This document shows positions 1 through 8,146 of a stretch of 64,000 bases of DNA, in pieces; position 1 is the first letter of the stretch; each line of letters opens with the position of its first letter. Position numbers and translations under genes: made by a program. A model generated the notes under the pieces. The model did no database searches and had not been told where the DNA came from. It saw only the letters and a list, made by a program, of their open reading frames with translations. The DNA is from Noviherbaspirillum malthae (lineage in GTDB: Bacteria > Pseudomonadota > Gammaproteobacteria > Burkholderiales > Burkholderiaceae_D): the NCBI RefSeq assembly GCF_015352985.1, contig NZ_JACYXF010000001.1, positions 248,001 to 312,000 on the forward strand. The letters run 5' to 3'.

Positions 1-444
1 GCGGTCACGGCGATTTCGCAGGAACTGGCACAGATGATCGTGCGCGACGGCGAGGGTGCGACCAAGTTCATGACCATCACGGTGGAAGAGGGCAGCAGCA
101 CCGACGAGTGCCGCCAGATCGCCTATTCGATCGGTCACTCGCCGCTGGTCAAGACGGCGTTCTACGCCTCCGACCCCAACCTCGGCCGCATTCTCGCGGC
201 GATCGGCTATGCGGGCATCGGCGATCTCGACGTCAGCAAGATCAACCTCTATCTGGACGATGTCTGGGTCGCCAAGGATGGCGGCCGCAATCCCGACTAC
301 AAGGAAGAAGACGGCCAGCGCGTGATGAAGCAGAGCGAAATCACGATCCGCGTCAGGCTGGCGCGCGGCAGTGCCGCGGCGACCATCTGGACCTGCGACC
401 TGTCGCATGACTATGTCAGCATCAACGCCGATTACCGTTCCTGA
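1..444 (+). CDS. argJ: ArgJ, bifunctional glutamate N-acetyltransferase / amino-acid acetyltransferase (C-terminal part)
   Basis: Arginine biosynthesis: transfers the acetyl group from N-acetylornithine to glutamate, and in bifunctional forms also uses acetyl-CoA. The gene is cut by the window edge. The reading frame is open from base 1, leaving the last 147 residues, which belong to the beta chain. Visible family landmarks are GEGATKF near the start, [12 protein letters not shown] in the middle and the terminal SINADYRS, which is the usual ArgJ ending. The autocleavage Thr (in a TML-type motif) lies upstream of the window, so it cannot be checked. The DUF815 ATPase gene follows 17 bases later, suggesting co-transcription. 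Confidence 0.95.
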   Translation, partial: AVTAISQELAQMIVRDGEGATKFMTITVEEGSSTDECRQIAYSIGHSPLVKTAFYASDPNLGRILAAIGYAGIGDLDVSKINLYLDDVWVAKDGGRNPDYKEEDGQRVMKQSEITIRVRLARGSAAATIWTCDLSHDYVSINADYRS

Positions 445-461
445 CCGTACCGATCGACTCC

Positions 462-1337
462 ATGACGCAACTCGACCAGTTCCTGGCGCGGGCAGAAGCG
501 CTGCTCGCCCGCATAGAAACCTATCTTCCCTCTGCCACCCCGGCACCCGACTGGAACGCGGGCACCGCATTCCGCTGGCGCAAGCAGGGCGGCAAGAATG
601 GGCGCGGCTACCTGCAGCCAGTGGCCCATCCGGCGCGCATCGCGCTGTCCGACCTGCACAACATCGAAGCGCAGAAGCAGCAGATCGAGCAGAACACCCG
701 GCAGTTCGTCGAAGGCCGCCCGGCCAACAACGTGCTGCTGACGGGCGCGCGCGGCACCGGCAAGTCTTCGCTGATCAAGGCCTGCCTGAACCAGTTCGCC
801 GACCGCGGCCTGCGCCTGATCGAAGTCGACAAGGATGATCTCGGCGACCTGCCCGACATCGTTGACTTGGTGGCGTCCCGCCCCGAGCGCTTCGTGATCT
901 TTTGCGATGACCTGTCCTTCGAGGAAGGCGAGAGCGGCTACAAGGCATTGAAGGTGGCGCTCGACGGCAGCATCGCCGCACAGTCGGACAACGTGCTGAT
1001 CTATGCGACGTCGAACCGCCGCCACCTGCTGCCCGAGCGCATGTCTGACAACGCCGGCTATACCCATACCGAAGACGGCGACCTGCATCCCGGCGAAACG
1101 GTGGAAGAGAAGATTTCCCTGTCCGAGCGTTTCGGCCTGTGGGTCTCGTTCTACCCGTTCAAGCAGGACGACTATCTCGATATCGTCGCCCACTGGCTGC
1201 GCCATTTCGGCTGCAATGACCGGCAGGTCGAGGAATCCCGCGCCGACGCGCTGCGCTGGGCGCTGCAGCGCGGTTCCCGCTCCGGCCGCGTCGCGTTTCA
1301 ATTCGCCCGCGACCACGCAGGCAAGACGGCACGCTAA
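462..1337 (+). CDS. DUF815-family AAA ATPase
   Basis: A 291-residue cytoplasmic P-loop ATPase of the DUF815 family; the cellular role of that family is not established. The Walker A motif GARGTGKSS is near residue 90. A Walker B-like stretch FVIFCDDLSFEEGE follows near residue 140, and the family signature IYATSNRRHLLPE near residue 180. The N-terminal 50 residues carry no recognised domain. The ATG at 462 lies just after argJ, and mutT starts 12 bases after the stop, so the three genes look like one operon. The family assignment rests on the motif set; no specific partner can be inferred beyond the neighbours. Confidence 0.85.
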   Translation: MTQLDQFLARAEALLARIETYLPSATPAPDWNAGTAFRWRKQGGKNGRGYLQPVAHPARIALSDLHNIEAQKQQIEQNTRQFVEGRPANNVLLTGARGTGKSSLIKACLNQFADRGLRLIEVDKDDLGDLPDIVDLVASRPERFVIFCDDLSFEEGESGYKALKVALDGSIAAQSDNVLIYATSNRRHLLPERMSDNAGYTHTEDGDLHPGETVEEKISLSERFGLWVSFYPFKQDDYLDIVAHWLRHFGCNDRQVEESRADALRWALQRGSRSGRVAFQFARDHAGKTAR

Positions 1338-1349
1338 GCTGTTTTTCTC

Positions 1350-1757
1350 ATGACCGCCAAGTCCGCTTCACCCATCGACGTCGCCGTCGGCATCCTGATG
1401 AAACCCAACGGCGACGTTCTGCTCGGCCAGCGTCCGGACGGCAAGCCTTATGCCGGTTACTGGGAATTCCCGGGCGGCAAGGTCGAGCCGGACGAATCGA
1501 TACTCGATGCGCTCAAGCGCGAGTTCGTCGAGGAACTGGGTATCGACATCGTTTCGGCCGAGCCCTGGTGCGGCGTCGAGCATGTCTACCCGCACGCCCA
1601 TGTCCGTCTGCATTTCTACATCAGCCGCGAATGGGCCGGCGAGCCGCAAAGCTTGGAAGGCCAGGCGTTTGCCTGGCAGGGCACGCTCGGTGTCGAGCCT
1701 CTGCTGCCCGCTACCATTCCTCTCATCGAATGGCTGGACAAGGTGCGTTACGCCTGA
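1350..1757 (+). CDS. mutT: MutT-type Nudix hydrolase (8-oxo-dGTP diphosphatase)
   Basis: Nudix hydrolase that would remove oxidised nucleotides (8-oxo-dGTP to 8-oxo-dGMP) and so prevent transversions. The protein is 135 residues, normal for MutT. The complete Nudix box (G-x5-E-x7-RE-x2-EE-x-G) begins at GGKVEPDE around residue 38 and ends in REFVEELGI. The N-terminal strand VAVGILMKPNGDVLLGQRP is typical of MutT. It is the last gene of the argJ-ATPase-mutT group. After its stop comes the dadA regulatory region. Other Nudix substrates cannot be excluded from sequence alone, but length and context favour MutT. Confidence 0.88.
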   Translation: MTAKSASPIDVAVGILMKPNGDVLLGQRPDGKPYAGYWEFPGGKVEPDESILDALKREFVEELGIDIVSAEPWCGVEHVYPHAHVRLHFYISREWAGEPQSLEGQAFAWQGTLGVEPLLPATIPLIEWLDKVRYA

Positions 1758-1780
1758 ATCCTTCCAACCTCATCACATGC

Positions 1781-1817
1781 TGTATTCATTTCAATACGCT
1801 GTACACATACGTATACG
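1781..1817. promoter_or_regulatory. Two adjacent TyrR/PhhR-like boxes (TGTA-N10-TACG)
   Basis: Two sites share exactly the pattern TGTA, ten bases, TACG: 1781-1798 and 1800-1817, with centres 19 bp apart. The known TyrR box is TGTAAA-N6-TTTACA, which is TGTA-N10-TACA, so each site differs from that frame at one outer base. They lie about 170-190 bp upstream of the transcription start predicted from the sigma-54 promoter at 1948-1964, a normal distance for an upstream activator site. The binding protein is inferred to be the TyrR-family regulator encoded at 3932-5509. Confidence 0.6.
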
Positions 1818-1867
1818 CGCGTCCAAGCCATTGAAACAAAAGAGAAAAATGGCCAAGAGAACAGCGG

Positions 1868-1885
1868 TGTATCGATTCGTGTACG
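1868..1885. promoter_or_regulatory. Third TyrR/PhhR-like box (TGTA-N10-TACG)
   Basis: A third occurrence of TGTA-N10-TACG, 68 bp (centre to centre) downstream of the second and about 100 bp before the predicted sigma-54 start site. The recurrence of the same 8 defined bases with identical 10-base spacing three times within 105 bp is the main evidence that these are operator sites and not chance matches. Confidence 0.55.
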
Positions 1886-1947
1886 GCTGATCCGCGCCGC
1901 TGTCCGGGTTTCTTGACTAAGTCCTTGAATCCGCAAGGGTTTTTCCT

Positions 1948-1964
1948 TTGGCACATATGTTGCT
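1948..1964 (+). promoter_or_regulatory. Sigma-54 (-24/-12) promoter of dadA
   Basis: The sequence TTGGCACATATGTTGCT matches the RpoN consensus YTGGCAC-N5-TTGCW at every invariant position, with GG at -24 and GC at -12 in correct spacing. Transcription should start near 1976, giving a leader of about 54 bases before the dadA GTG codon at 2030. Sigma-54 promoters need an enhancer-binding AAA+ activator. One with a GAFTGA loop is encoded at 3932-5509, and putative enhancer sites lie upstream at 1781-1885. Confidence 0.8.
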
Positions 1965-2029
1965 GAAATGCTTTCCAACGGCGCGGCCGGTTTCCGTCAC
2001 GGCCGCCAACACTGATTGGGGAAAGCATT

Positions 2030-3325
2030 GTGAAAATCATCGTACTCGGCAGCGGCGTGATCGGCACCGCCACGGCGCATTACCTGGCGAATGCCGGACA
2101 TGAAGTGACCGTCATCGACCGCCAGCCGGCGGCCGCGCTGGAAACCAGCTATGCCAATGCGGGAGAAGTTTCTCCCGGTTATTCCGCGCCCTGGGCGGCA
2201 CCCGGCATTCCGGTCAAGGCCCTGAAGTGGCTGCTGATGCGCCACAGCCCGCTGGTGATCCGCCCTTCGCTGGACCGCGACATGTGGCGCTGGGTTTTCC
2301 AGATGCTGCTCAACTGTACCGCCGCCCGCTACGAAACCAACAAGGGCCGCATGGTGCGCCTGGCCGAGTACAGCCGCGACTGCCTGATCGACCTGCGCGC
2401 CGCAACCGGCATCCGCTATGACGAGCGCACCCAGGGCACCCTGCAGCTGTTCCGCACCCAGAAGCAGCTCGACGCATCGGCACAGGACATCGCCGTGCTG
2501 CAGCGCTATGGCGTCCCCTACGAAGTGCTCGACCCGCGCGGCTGCATCGGGGTGGAGCCGGCGCTGGCCCATGTGCAGGGGAAATTCGTCGGCGCGCTGC
2601 GCCTGCCGAATGATGAAACCGGCGACTGCTTCAAGTTCACCCAGCGCCTTGCGGAACTTGCCGAAGCGGCGGGCGTGAACTTCCGCTATGGCGTGTCGAT
2701 CGAGCGGCTGATTGCGGAAGGCGGGCGGATCACCGGCGTCAGGACCGCGCAGGGCGACCTGAAGGCCGACAGCTATGTGGTGGCGCTCGGCAGCTATTCT
2801 CCGCTGCTGCTGCGCGATATCGGCATCCGCATTCCCGTCTATCCGATCAAGGGCTATTCAATCACGGTACCGATTCATGACGCCGCCCATGCGCCCGAAT
2901 CCACGATCATGGATGAAACCTACAAGGTCGCGATCACCCGCCTCGGCGACCGCATCCGGGTCGGCGGCACGGCCGAGATCGCCGGCTATGACCTCAGCCT
3001 TCACAATTCGCGGCGCGAAACTCTTGAACATTCGGTAGTGGACCTGTTCCCGCTCGGCGGCGACGTGGCGCGTGCCGAGTTCTGGTCCGGCCTGCGGCCG
3101 ATGACGCCCGACGGCACGCCGGTGGTAGGTCCGACGCCTTACCGCAACCTGTTCCTCAATACCGGCCACGGCACGCTGGGCTGGACCATGGCCTGCGGAT
3201 CGGGGCGCCTGGTGGCGGATCTCGTTTCGGGCAGACGGCCGGAAATCGATACCGAAGGCCTCTTCCTCAACCGCTACGGCAGCGCCGGCGCGTCCATCTC
3301 CTCACCGCAAGAGGCGCATGCATGA
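2030..3325 (+). CDS. dadA: D-amino-acid dehydrogenase small subunit DadA
   Basis: FAD-dependent, membrane-associated oxidative deamination of D-amino acids (mainly D-alanine) to 2-oxo acids and ammonia, feeding electrons to the respiratory chain. The protein is 431 residues, the family length. An N-terminal Rossmann motif [14 protein letters not shown] is followed by the DadA signature [22 protein letters not shown] (split here: ETSYANAGE and [13 protein letters not shown]). The C-terminal FAD-binding segment is [19 protein letters not shown] start at 2030, preceded by a GGGGAAAG Shine-Dalgarno. The stop overlaps the next gene's ATG by four bases (ATGA). Regulation looks sigma-54 dependent. 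No alanine racemase (dadX) gene is adjacent. Confidence 0.93.
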   Translation: MKIIVLGSGVIGTATAHYLANAGHEVTVIDRQPAAALETSYANAGEVSPGYSAPWAAPGIPVKALKWLLMRHSPLVIRPSLDRDMWRWVFQMLLNCTAARYETNKGRMVRLAEYSRDCLIDLRAATGIRYDERTQGTLQLFRTQKQLDASAQDIAVLQRYGVPYEVLDPRGCIGVEPALAHVQGKFVGALRLPNDETGDCFKFTQRLAELAEAAGVNFRYGVSIERLIAEGGRITGVRTAQGDLKADSYVVALGSYSPLLLRDIGIRIPVYPIKGYSITVPIHDAAHAPESTIMDETYKVAITRLGDRIRVGGTAEIAGYDLSLHNSRRETLEHSVVDLFPLGGDVARAEFWSGLRPMTPDGTPVVGPTPYRNLFLNTGHGTLGWTMACGSGRLVADLVSGRRPEIDTEGLFLNRYGSAGASISSPQEAHA

Positions 3326-3846
3326 ACGCCCGCGCCATGGAACCCGTCCTGCAGGAATTCATCCTTGGTGATTTGTTGTTGCACACACGTTTTTCCATGG
3401 CGATCGAACTGCTCGCCCGCCTTGTGCTGGCCAGTCCGCGAGCATTGACGGCGGGGCAGCTGGCCGAAGCCTGCGGGCAATCCCCGCGTACCGTGCGGAC
3501 TCTGCTCGCCTCCCTGCGCGAATCCGGCCTGGTCATCGTCGACGGCAAGTGCAAGGATGCCTGGAGCTGTCCCTGCGCACCTGAATCATTCACGCTGGCC
3601 GACGTCTTTCTTTCCGTGTCGGCGGCAAAGACCGAGCCGCCATCGGCAAGAAAGCGCAGTGACGCGGACGGCGCAGCCCATGCCGGCGTCGAGCTGCTGC
3701 TGATGCAGGCCACCATGGCCGTCAACCAGCTCGTCCTGCAGCATCTGCAGTCGTTCGACCTGTCGCGCCTGAAAGCGATGTCGCATGCCTCCGGCTGGCA
3801 TGCCGGCCTGTCGGCGTCGCGCGGCTACCAGACCGAGCCGATATAG
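3322..3846 (+). CDS. Rrf2-like winged-helix regulator with cysteine-rich wing
   Basis: A 174-residue protein with an Rrf2-type winged helix over residues 20-100: a helix ([14 protein letters not shown]), a turn-helix ([30 protein letters not shown]), a wing, then the family-like TLADVFLSV. The wing carries three cysteines, C77, C83 and C85 (C-x5-C-x-C), plus C51 in the recognition region. Cysteines in Rrf2 proteins often bind Fe-S clusters, though this spacing is not the IscR or NsrR pattern. The C-terminal 70 residues are not recognised. It overlaps dadA by four bases, so it is probably translationally coupled to it. Its targets are unknown; it may sense a redox or metal state linked to D-amino-acid oxidation. 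Confidence 0.65.
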   Translation: MNARAMEPVLQEFILGDLLLHTRFSMAIELLARLVLASPRALTAGQLAEACGQSPRTVRTLLASLRESGLVIVDGKCKDAWSCPCAPESFTLADVFLSVSAAKTEPPSARKRSDADGAAHAGVELLLMQATMAVNQLVLQHLQSFDLSRLKAMSHASGWHAGLSASRGYQTEPI

Positions 3847-3887
3847 AGAATCCGCCGGACTTGCCCTATGATGGCAGTCACATTGCA

Positions 3888-3905
3888 GGTGCCGTAAAAG
3901 GCACC
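3888..3905. other. Hairpin ahead of the TyrR-like gene
   Basis: GGTGCC (3888-3893) and GGCACC (3900-3905) form a perfect 6-bp stem with a GTAAAA loop, flanked by further partly complementary bases (TTGC at 3883 and GCAA at 3911). No T-run follows, so it is not a normal terminator. It lies in the 85-base gap before the regulator gene and could be a leader element or an operator. Confidence 0.35.
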
Positions 3906-3931
3906 GCCTGCGCAACCTCATACCGGAACCC

Positions 3932-5509
3932 ATGCGGATAGATGTCCAGTTTGCCGACCGCGTCGGCATCGCCCACGAGATCCTCGCCGTGCTCGCCCGC
4001 CGCAACATGAACGTGGTGGCGGTAGAGGTCGATTCCTCCGATGTCTTCATCGATATTCCGCAGCTGACTTCCGAACTGCTTCCCTCGCTGCGCCAGGACT
4101 TTCTCGGCATTGCCGGCGTACTCAATGTCGTTGTCGTCGACGTGCTGCCCGGCGCGCGGCGGCGCCTGCATCTCGATACGCTCATGACCGTGATGGCCGA
4201 TCCGGTGATGGCGGTCGATGCGGCGGGGCGGGTCGTCGCCGCCAATGCCGCCGCGGCTTCGGTCACGCATCTGCAGGAGACTGAACTGGAAGGAAAGGCG
4301 CTGGAGGAGCTGTTCGGCGAGGCGGCGCTGCAGGAAGAACTCCTGGCCGGCAATTTCCTGGCGCCTGCGCGCGAAGTCCGGCTGCACGGCGAGCCCTTCC
4401 TGCTGGAAGTGACGCCGGTATCCGAGGCGCTCGACTCCGCGCTCGGCCAGACCATCGGCGGCGTCATCACCCTGCATGCGCCGCGCCGCCTCGGCGGGCG
4501 GCTGCATGCGCTGCAGCACGGCGGCGGCGGCTTCGATGTCCTCATCGGCGATGCGGAGCCGATACGGGCGCTCAAGGCCCGCGCCGCACGGGTGGCGACC
4601 GTCGATGCGCCCCTGCTGATCGTCGGCGAGACAGGCACGGGCAAGGAGCTCGTTGCCCAGGCTTGCCATGCCGCCAGCCAGCGCGCCAATGCGCCGTTCC
4701 TGGCATTGAACTGCGCGGCGCTGCCCGAGAGCCTGGCGGAGAGCGAACTGTTCGGCTACATGTCCGGCGCCTTCACCGGCGCCCAGCGCGGCGGCAAGCC
4801 CGGACTGATCGAAATGGCCGATGGCGGCACCGTCTTCCTCGACGAGATCGGCGAGATGTCGCTTTATCTGCAGGCCAAGCTGCTGCGCTTCCTGAACGAC
4901 GGCAAATTCCGCCGCATCGGCAGCGACCGCGAGATCAGGGTCAACGTGCGCATCATCAGCGCCACCCACCGCAACCTGCGCAAGATGGTGGCCGAAGGCG
5001 CATTTCGCGAAGACCTGTATTACCGGCTCAATGTGCTGCAGCTCGAAGTGCCGCCGCTGCGCGAACGGCCGGATGACATCCTGCCGCTGGCCCGCCATTT
5101 CATCGAGCGCGCTTCCGCCCAGGCGCAGAAGCCTGTTTGCAGGCTGGGTGCGCAGGCCTGCGCCGCCCTGGTCTCCTACCACTGGCCCGGCAACGTGCGG
5201 CAATTGCAGAATGTAATGTTTCGCGCCATTACGATGACCGACAAGCGCGTGCTCGACGAAACCGATCTGGATCTCGCGGAAGGGGGAGTGCGCCCGGCGG
5301 CCGGCACGGAGCGGGGATGGGCAATGCAGGCGGCGCAGGCATCGGAAGACTGGGACAACTCGGTGGCGAATTTCGAGCGGAGCCTGCTGGAAAAGCTCTA
5401 TCCGCAGTATCCGTCGAGCCGCAAGCTGGCGGTGCGGCTGAAGACTTCGCATTCGATGATCGCCAACAAGCTGCGCAAATATGGCATCCCGAAGGCATCG
5501 GGAAACTAG
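3932..5509 (+). CDS. TyrR/PhhR-family sigma-54-dependent transcriptional activator
   Basis: A 525-residue regulator with TyrR domain order. An ACT domain (residues 1-70) would bind aromatic or other amino acids. A PAS domain (about 75-190) follows, then a sigma-54 AAA+ domain (about 205-430) and a C-terminal TyrR-type helix-turn-helix (SRKLAVRLKTSHSMIANKLR, about 490-520). Walker A is GETGTGKE at 232-239; the sigma-54 contact loop GAFTGA is at 279-284. E. coli TyrR lacks that loop and works with sigma-70, whereas Pseudomonas PhhR is an activator, so this protein should activate sigma-54 promoters. The most obvious target is dadA two genes upstream. ATG at 3932 is the only start giving the full ACT domain. 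Confidence 0.88.
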   Translation: MRIDVQFADRVGIAHEILAVLARRNMNVVAVEVDSSDVFIDIPQLTSELLPSLRQDFLGIAGVLNVVVVDVLPGARRRLHLDTLMTVMADPVMAVDAAGRVVAANAAAASVTHLQETELEGKALEELFGEAALQEELLAGNFLAPAREVRLHGEPFLLEVTPVSEALDSALGQTIGGVITLHAPRRLGGRLHALQHGGGGFDVLIGDAEPIRALKARAARVATVDAPLLIVGETGTGKELVAQACHAASQRANAPFLALNCAALPESLAESELFGYMSGAFTGAQRGGKPGLIEMADGGTVFLDEIGEMSLYLQAKLLRFLNDGKFRRIGSDREIRVNVRIISATHRNLRKMVAEGAFREDLYYRLNVLQLEVPPLRERPDDILPLARHFIERASAQAQKPVCRLGAQACAALVSYHWPGNVRQLQNVMFRAITMTDKRVLDETDLDLAEGGVRPAAGTERGWAMQAAQASEDWDNSVANFERSLLEKLYPQYPSSRKLAVRLKTSHSMIANKLRKYGIPKASGN

Positions 5510-5543
5510 AAGTCGGCACGCCGGAAGCGGAGCCGATAGGCGA

Positions 5544-5729
5544 TCAGCGCGGCGTGCCGTCTTCGTCGAAATCCTTCGGGGGATTCACCGCCGGAATCGA
5601 ATATTTTTCCTCGGCCCAGGCGCCGAGGTCAATCTGCTTGCAGCGCTCCGAGCAGAACGGGCGATACTTGTTCGCTTCGGTCCATTCGACCTTTTTGCCG
5701 CAGGTCGGGCAATCCACTACGGTCGGCAT
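5544..5729 (-). CDS. yacG: DNA gyrase inhibitor YacG (zinc-binding)
   Basis: Small zinc-binding protein that in E. coli binds GyrB and inhibits gyrase. With the ATG at 5729 it has 61 residues. The four zinc ligands C7, C10, C26 and C30 are present in [10 protein letters not shown] and [12 protein letters not shown], followed by the family sequence [11 protein letters not shown]. The start is chosen because GAGG lies six bases upstream; an in-frame upstream ATG would overlap zapD and add seven unsupported residues. It starts 8 bases after the zapD stop, in the common order coaE-zapD-yacG. Confidence 0.92.
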   Translation of the reverse strand: MPTVVDCPTCGKKVEWTEANKYRPFCSERCKQIDLGAWAEEKYSIPAVNPPKDFDEDGTPR

Positions 5730-5737
5730 CGCATACC

Positions 5738-6493
5738 TCAAAAATTGCAAAGAGTGAGTTCAAAAGGAATGTCGCTTTCGAACGGCTTGGGTTTCATGTC
5801 GCCGTCCTGCAGCGTAAATCGCACCCACAGCATGTACTTGTTGGCCGACATCTCCGGAATCGCACCCAGCGATTCATCGATGGTCAGGCGCAGCATCTGG
5901 TAGATCTTGCCTTGCAACATCTGCTGGAAGCTGCCGGCCTGCGCGATCATGGTCGTCGTCTTGCCGGACTCGCGCAGCAGGCGCAGCACCAGGCCGATCG
6001 CGTCGAACAGCGGCGCCAGCGGCGCAAACCAGCTGGAGATGTCGTCGTAGCGCTGCTGCGGGCTGCGATGCTGCCAGGCGTAATAGGACGGCAAATCGAA
6101 CTCGCAGGCGCCGCCCGGAATGATGGTGCGCCCGCGGATGCTCATCAGCCATTCGTTGTCGCGGACGTTCTGCCCGGTCTTGCCCTGGGTGGAGATCAGC
6201 GCGGCGCTGCTGCGGTCGATGTCGGCAAGCACTGCATCAAGGCGCTCGGACAGCACGTTGGGATTGGCCTTGAAGCCGAGCAGCGTCTGCTTCTGGCGTT
6301 CCAGTTCCTGCAGCAGATCGGACTTGAGGTCCGCGCGGCCGGCGACTTCCAGCATCTCGAATATCGTCGACAGTGCGACATGGTGATGCTGCGGATGTTC
6401 CTGATGCAGGAAAAAAACGAATTTCTCGTACAGGTCTTCCAGCCGCAACAGTGTGCGAATACGCTCGTTGAAAGGGTATTCGTAGGTGATCAA
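5738..6493 (-). CDS. zapD: Cell division protein ZapD
   Basis: Cytoplasmic FtsZ-ring-associated protein that cross-links FtsZ protofilaments. It is 251 residues from the TTG at 6493, which matches the family length and gives the normal N-terminus, [20 protein letters not shown] after the initiator. An AGGGAAG Shine-Dalgarno lies five bases before that TTG. The open frame continues upstream to 6724, but the extra residues look unlike ZapD and lie in the gap after coaE. Other landmarks are [21 protein letters not shown] and the C-terminal FELTLCNF. It lies in a minus-strand run with coaE and yacG. Confidence 0.9.
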   Translation of the reverse strand: MITYEYPFNERIRTLLRLEDLYEKFVFFLHQEHPQHHHVALSTIFEMLEVAGRADLKSDLLQELERQKQTLLGFKANPNVLSERLDAVLADIDRSSAALISTQGKTGQNVRDNEWLMSIRGRTIIPGGACEFDLPSYYAWQHRSPQQRYDDISSWFAPLAPLFDAIGLVLRLLRESGKTTTMIAQAGSFQQMLQGKIYQMLRLTIDESLGAIPEMSANKYMLWVRFTLQDGDMKPKPFESDIPFELTLCNF

Positions 6494-6632
6494 AATGGCT
6501 TCCCTTTGGGCAAGAGGTGGGCTGGAAATAATTACGTGATTCTGAACGAAGCCATGAAAAAATACAAATAGACCGGACGCCGAAAAGAGTAACGAAACAT
6601 GACCCGTGCGGTCATCCGCGCTGCCGGCGCGC

Positions 6633-7259
6633 TTATTCCCTTGCCAGCCTGCTATACAAGAGATGAAGCTTGTCGACCTGCGGTTCAAGCGCAGCGGTGT
6701 CGCGGTCGTTGTCGATGACATCATCGGCTGCAGCTAGGCGCTGCGCGCGCGTTGCCTGTGCCGCCATGATGGCGCGAACCTGCGGTTCGGGCAAGCCGCT
6801 GCGGCTGATGACTCGCCGCACCTGGGTTTCCTCGGAGCAGTCGACCACCAGCACGCGGGAGACGCGCGCCTTCCAGCCGGACGATTCCACCAGCAGGGGA
6901 ACGACGAAGATCAGGTAGGCGGCTTGCGCCGCATGGGCCGTGTCCGCTGCGCGTTCGGTCTCGATGCGGATCAGCGGATGGAGAATTGCCTCCAGCCTCG
7001 ACTTGGCCTGGGGATCGGAGAACACGAATTGCCGCATGCGGCTGCGGTCCAGCGCACCTTCGGCGGTCAGGAAGGCGGCGCCGAACTGGGCATGGATCTC
7101 GGGGATGGCCCCGCCGCCGGGAGCGGTCAGCTGATGGGCGATGAGGTCGGTGTCGATCAATGCCGCGCCGCGCTCGGCGAACATGTTCGCCACGGTCGTC
7201 TTGCCGCTGCCGATGCCGCCGGTCAGGCCGATCGAGAATCTGCGTTTGCCTAGTTCCAT
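6633..7259 (-). CDS. coaE: Dephospho-CoA kinase
   Basis: Last step of coenzyme A synthesis: ATP-dependent phosphorylation of the 3'-hydroxyl of dephospho-CoA. The protein is 208 residues from ATG 7259. Visible are the P-loop [14 protein letters not shown] at the N-terminus, the substrate segment [15 protein letters not shown] and the lid-like [10 protein letters not shown]. The frame stays open much further upstream (into pilD on the same strand), but only the start at 7259 gives a normal CoaE N-terminus; a second ATG at 7277 would add six residues. It follows pilD after 20 bases, the usual gammaproteobacterial and betaproteobacterial arrangement. Confidence 0.93.
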   Translation of the reverse strand: MELGKRRFSIGLTGGIGSGKTTVANMFAERGAALIDTDLIAHQLTAPGGGAIPEIHAQFGAAFLTAEGALDRSRMRQFVFSDPQAKSRLEAILHPLIRIETERAADTAHAAQAAYLIFVVPLLVESSGWKARVSRVLVVDCSEETQVRRVISRSGLPEPQVRAIMAAQATRAQRLAAADDVIDNDRDTAALEPQVDKLHLLYSRLARE

Positions 7260-7279
7260 GCCCGCGATTCTACATGCCA

Positions 7280-8146
7280 TTAAACCGCGAAGCCGAGATA
7301 GGCTTGCGTCAGCTGCTTGCCGTAGAGCAGCGCAATCATGCCGGCGACGGCGAGATAGGGACCGAAGGGAATGGGATTGTTGCGGCCGTGCTTGGCAAAT
7401 GCAATCAGCGCGATGCCGACCGCCGCGCCGACCAGCGAAGACAGCAGGATGATAACCGGAAGCATTTTCCAGCCGAGCCAGGCGCCGAGTGCGGCCAGCA
7501 GCTTGAAATCGCCGTAGCCCATGCCTTCCTTGCCGGTGGCAAGCTTGAACAGCCAGTAGACCGACCACAGCACCAGATAGCCGGCAGCGGCGCCGATCAC
7601 GGCGTCGGACAGCGGCACGAAGGTACCGTTCAGGTTGACCAGCAAACCGCACCACAGCAGCGGCAGGGTGAGGTCGTCGGGAAGCAGCTGGGTATCGGCA
7701 TCGATGAAGGTCATCGCGATCAGCAGCCAGGCGAACAGCAGGGTTGCCAGGCCCGCCAGGCCGCTGCCGAAGCGCCAGATGAGGAACGCGGACAGTGCGC
7801 CCGTCAGCAGCTCCACGGCCGGATAACGCGCCGAGATCGGCGCCTTGCATTCGGCGCACTTGCCGCGCAGGACGAGGTAGCTCAACACCGGGATGTTCTC
7901 CATCGCGGTGATGCGATGGCCGCAATGCGGGCAGGCCGAGCGCGGCACCATCAGGTTGTAGCGGTCGGTGTGCGGCAGCGGCTTTCCGCTTTCATGGGCG
8001 ACGTAGTTGTCGGACTCCCGCTGCATCATCCTGGGTACGCGGTGGATCACCACGTTGAGGAAGCTGCCGATCAGGAGGCCGAGCACGCCGGCGAATACGG
8101 TAGGAATGACGCTGGCCGGCGGTGCAAACAGATACGGATCGAACAT
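7280..8146 (-). CDS. pilD: Type IV prepilin leader peptidase / N-methyltransferase PilD
   Basis: Inner-membrane aspartic protease that cleaves type IV prepilins after the Gly of the leader and methylates the new N-terminus. 288 residues. The N-terminal region has the zinc-binding cysteine pairs C72/C75 (CPHC) and C97/C100 (CAEC). Catalytic aspartates are D149 (in [11 protein letters not shown]) and D213 (in GYGDFK). Multiple hydrophobic segments run through the C-terminal half. The ATG shares one base with the pilC stop (TGATG), so translation is coupled. It forms an operon with pilB and pilC upstream and coaE downstream. Confidence 0.95.
   Translation of the reverse strand: MFDPYLFAPPASVIPTVFAGVLGLLIGSFLNVVIHRVPRMMQRESDNYVAHESGKPLPHTDRYNLMVPRSACPHCGHRITAMENIPVLSYLVLRGKCAECKAPISARYPAVELLTGALSAFLIWRFGSGLAGLATLLFAWLLIAMTFIDADTQLLPDDLTLPLLWCGLLVNLNGTFVPLSDAVIGAAAGYLVLWSVYWLFKLATGKEGMGYGDFKLLAALGAWLGWKMLPVIILLSSLVGAAVGIALIAFAKHGRNNPIPFGPYLAVAGMIALLYGKQLTQAYLGFAV

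Noticed and set aside
6494..6724. N-terminal extension of ZapD
   Set aside because: The extra residues are not ZapD-like; the TTG at 6493 has a good Shine-Dalgarno and gives the conserved N-terminus.
7260..7925. Fusion of coaE with an upstream open frame
   Set aside because: The upstream part is an out-of-frame reading of pilD on the same strand; CoaE begins normally at 7259.
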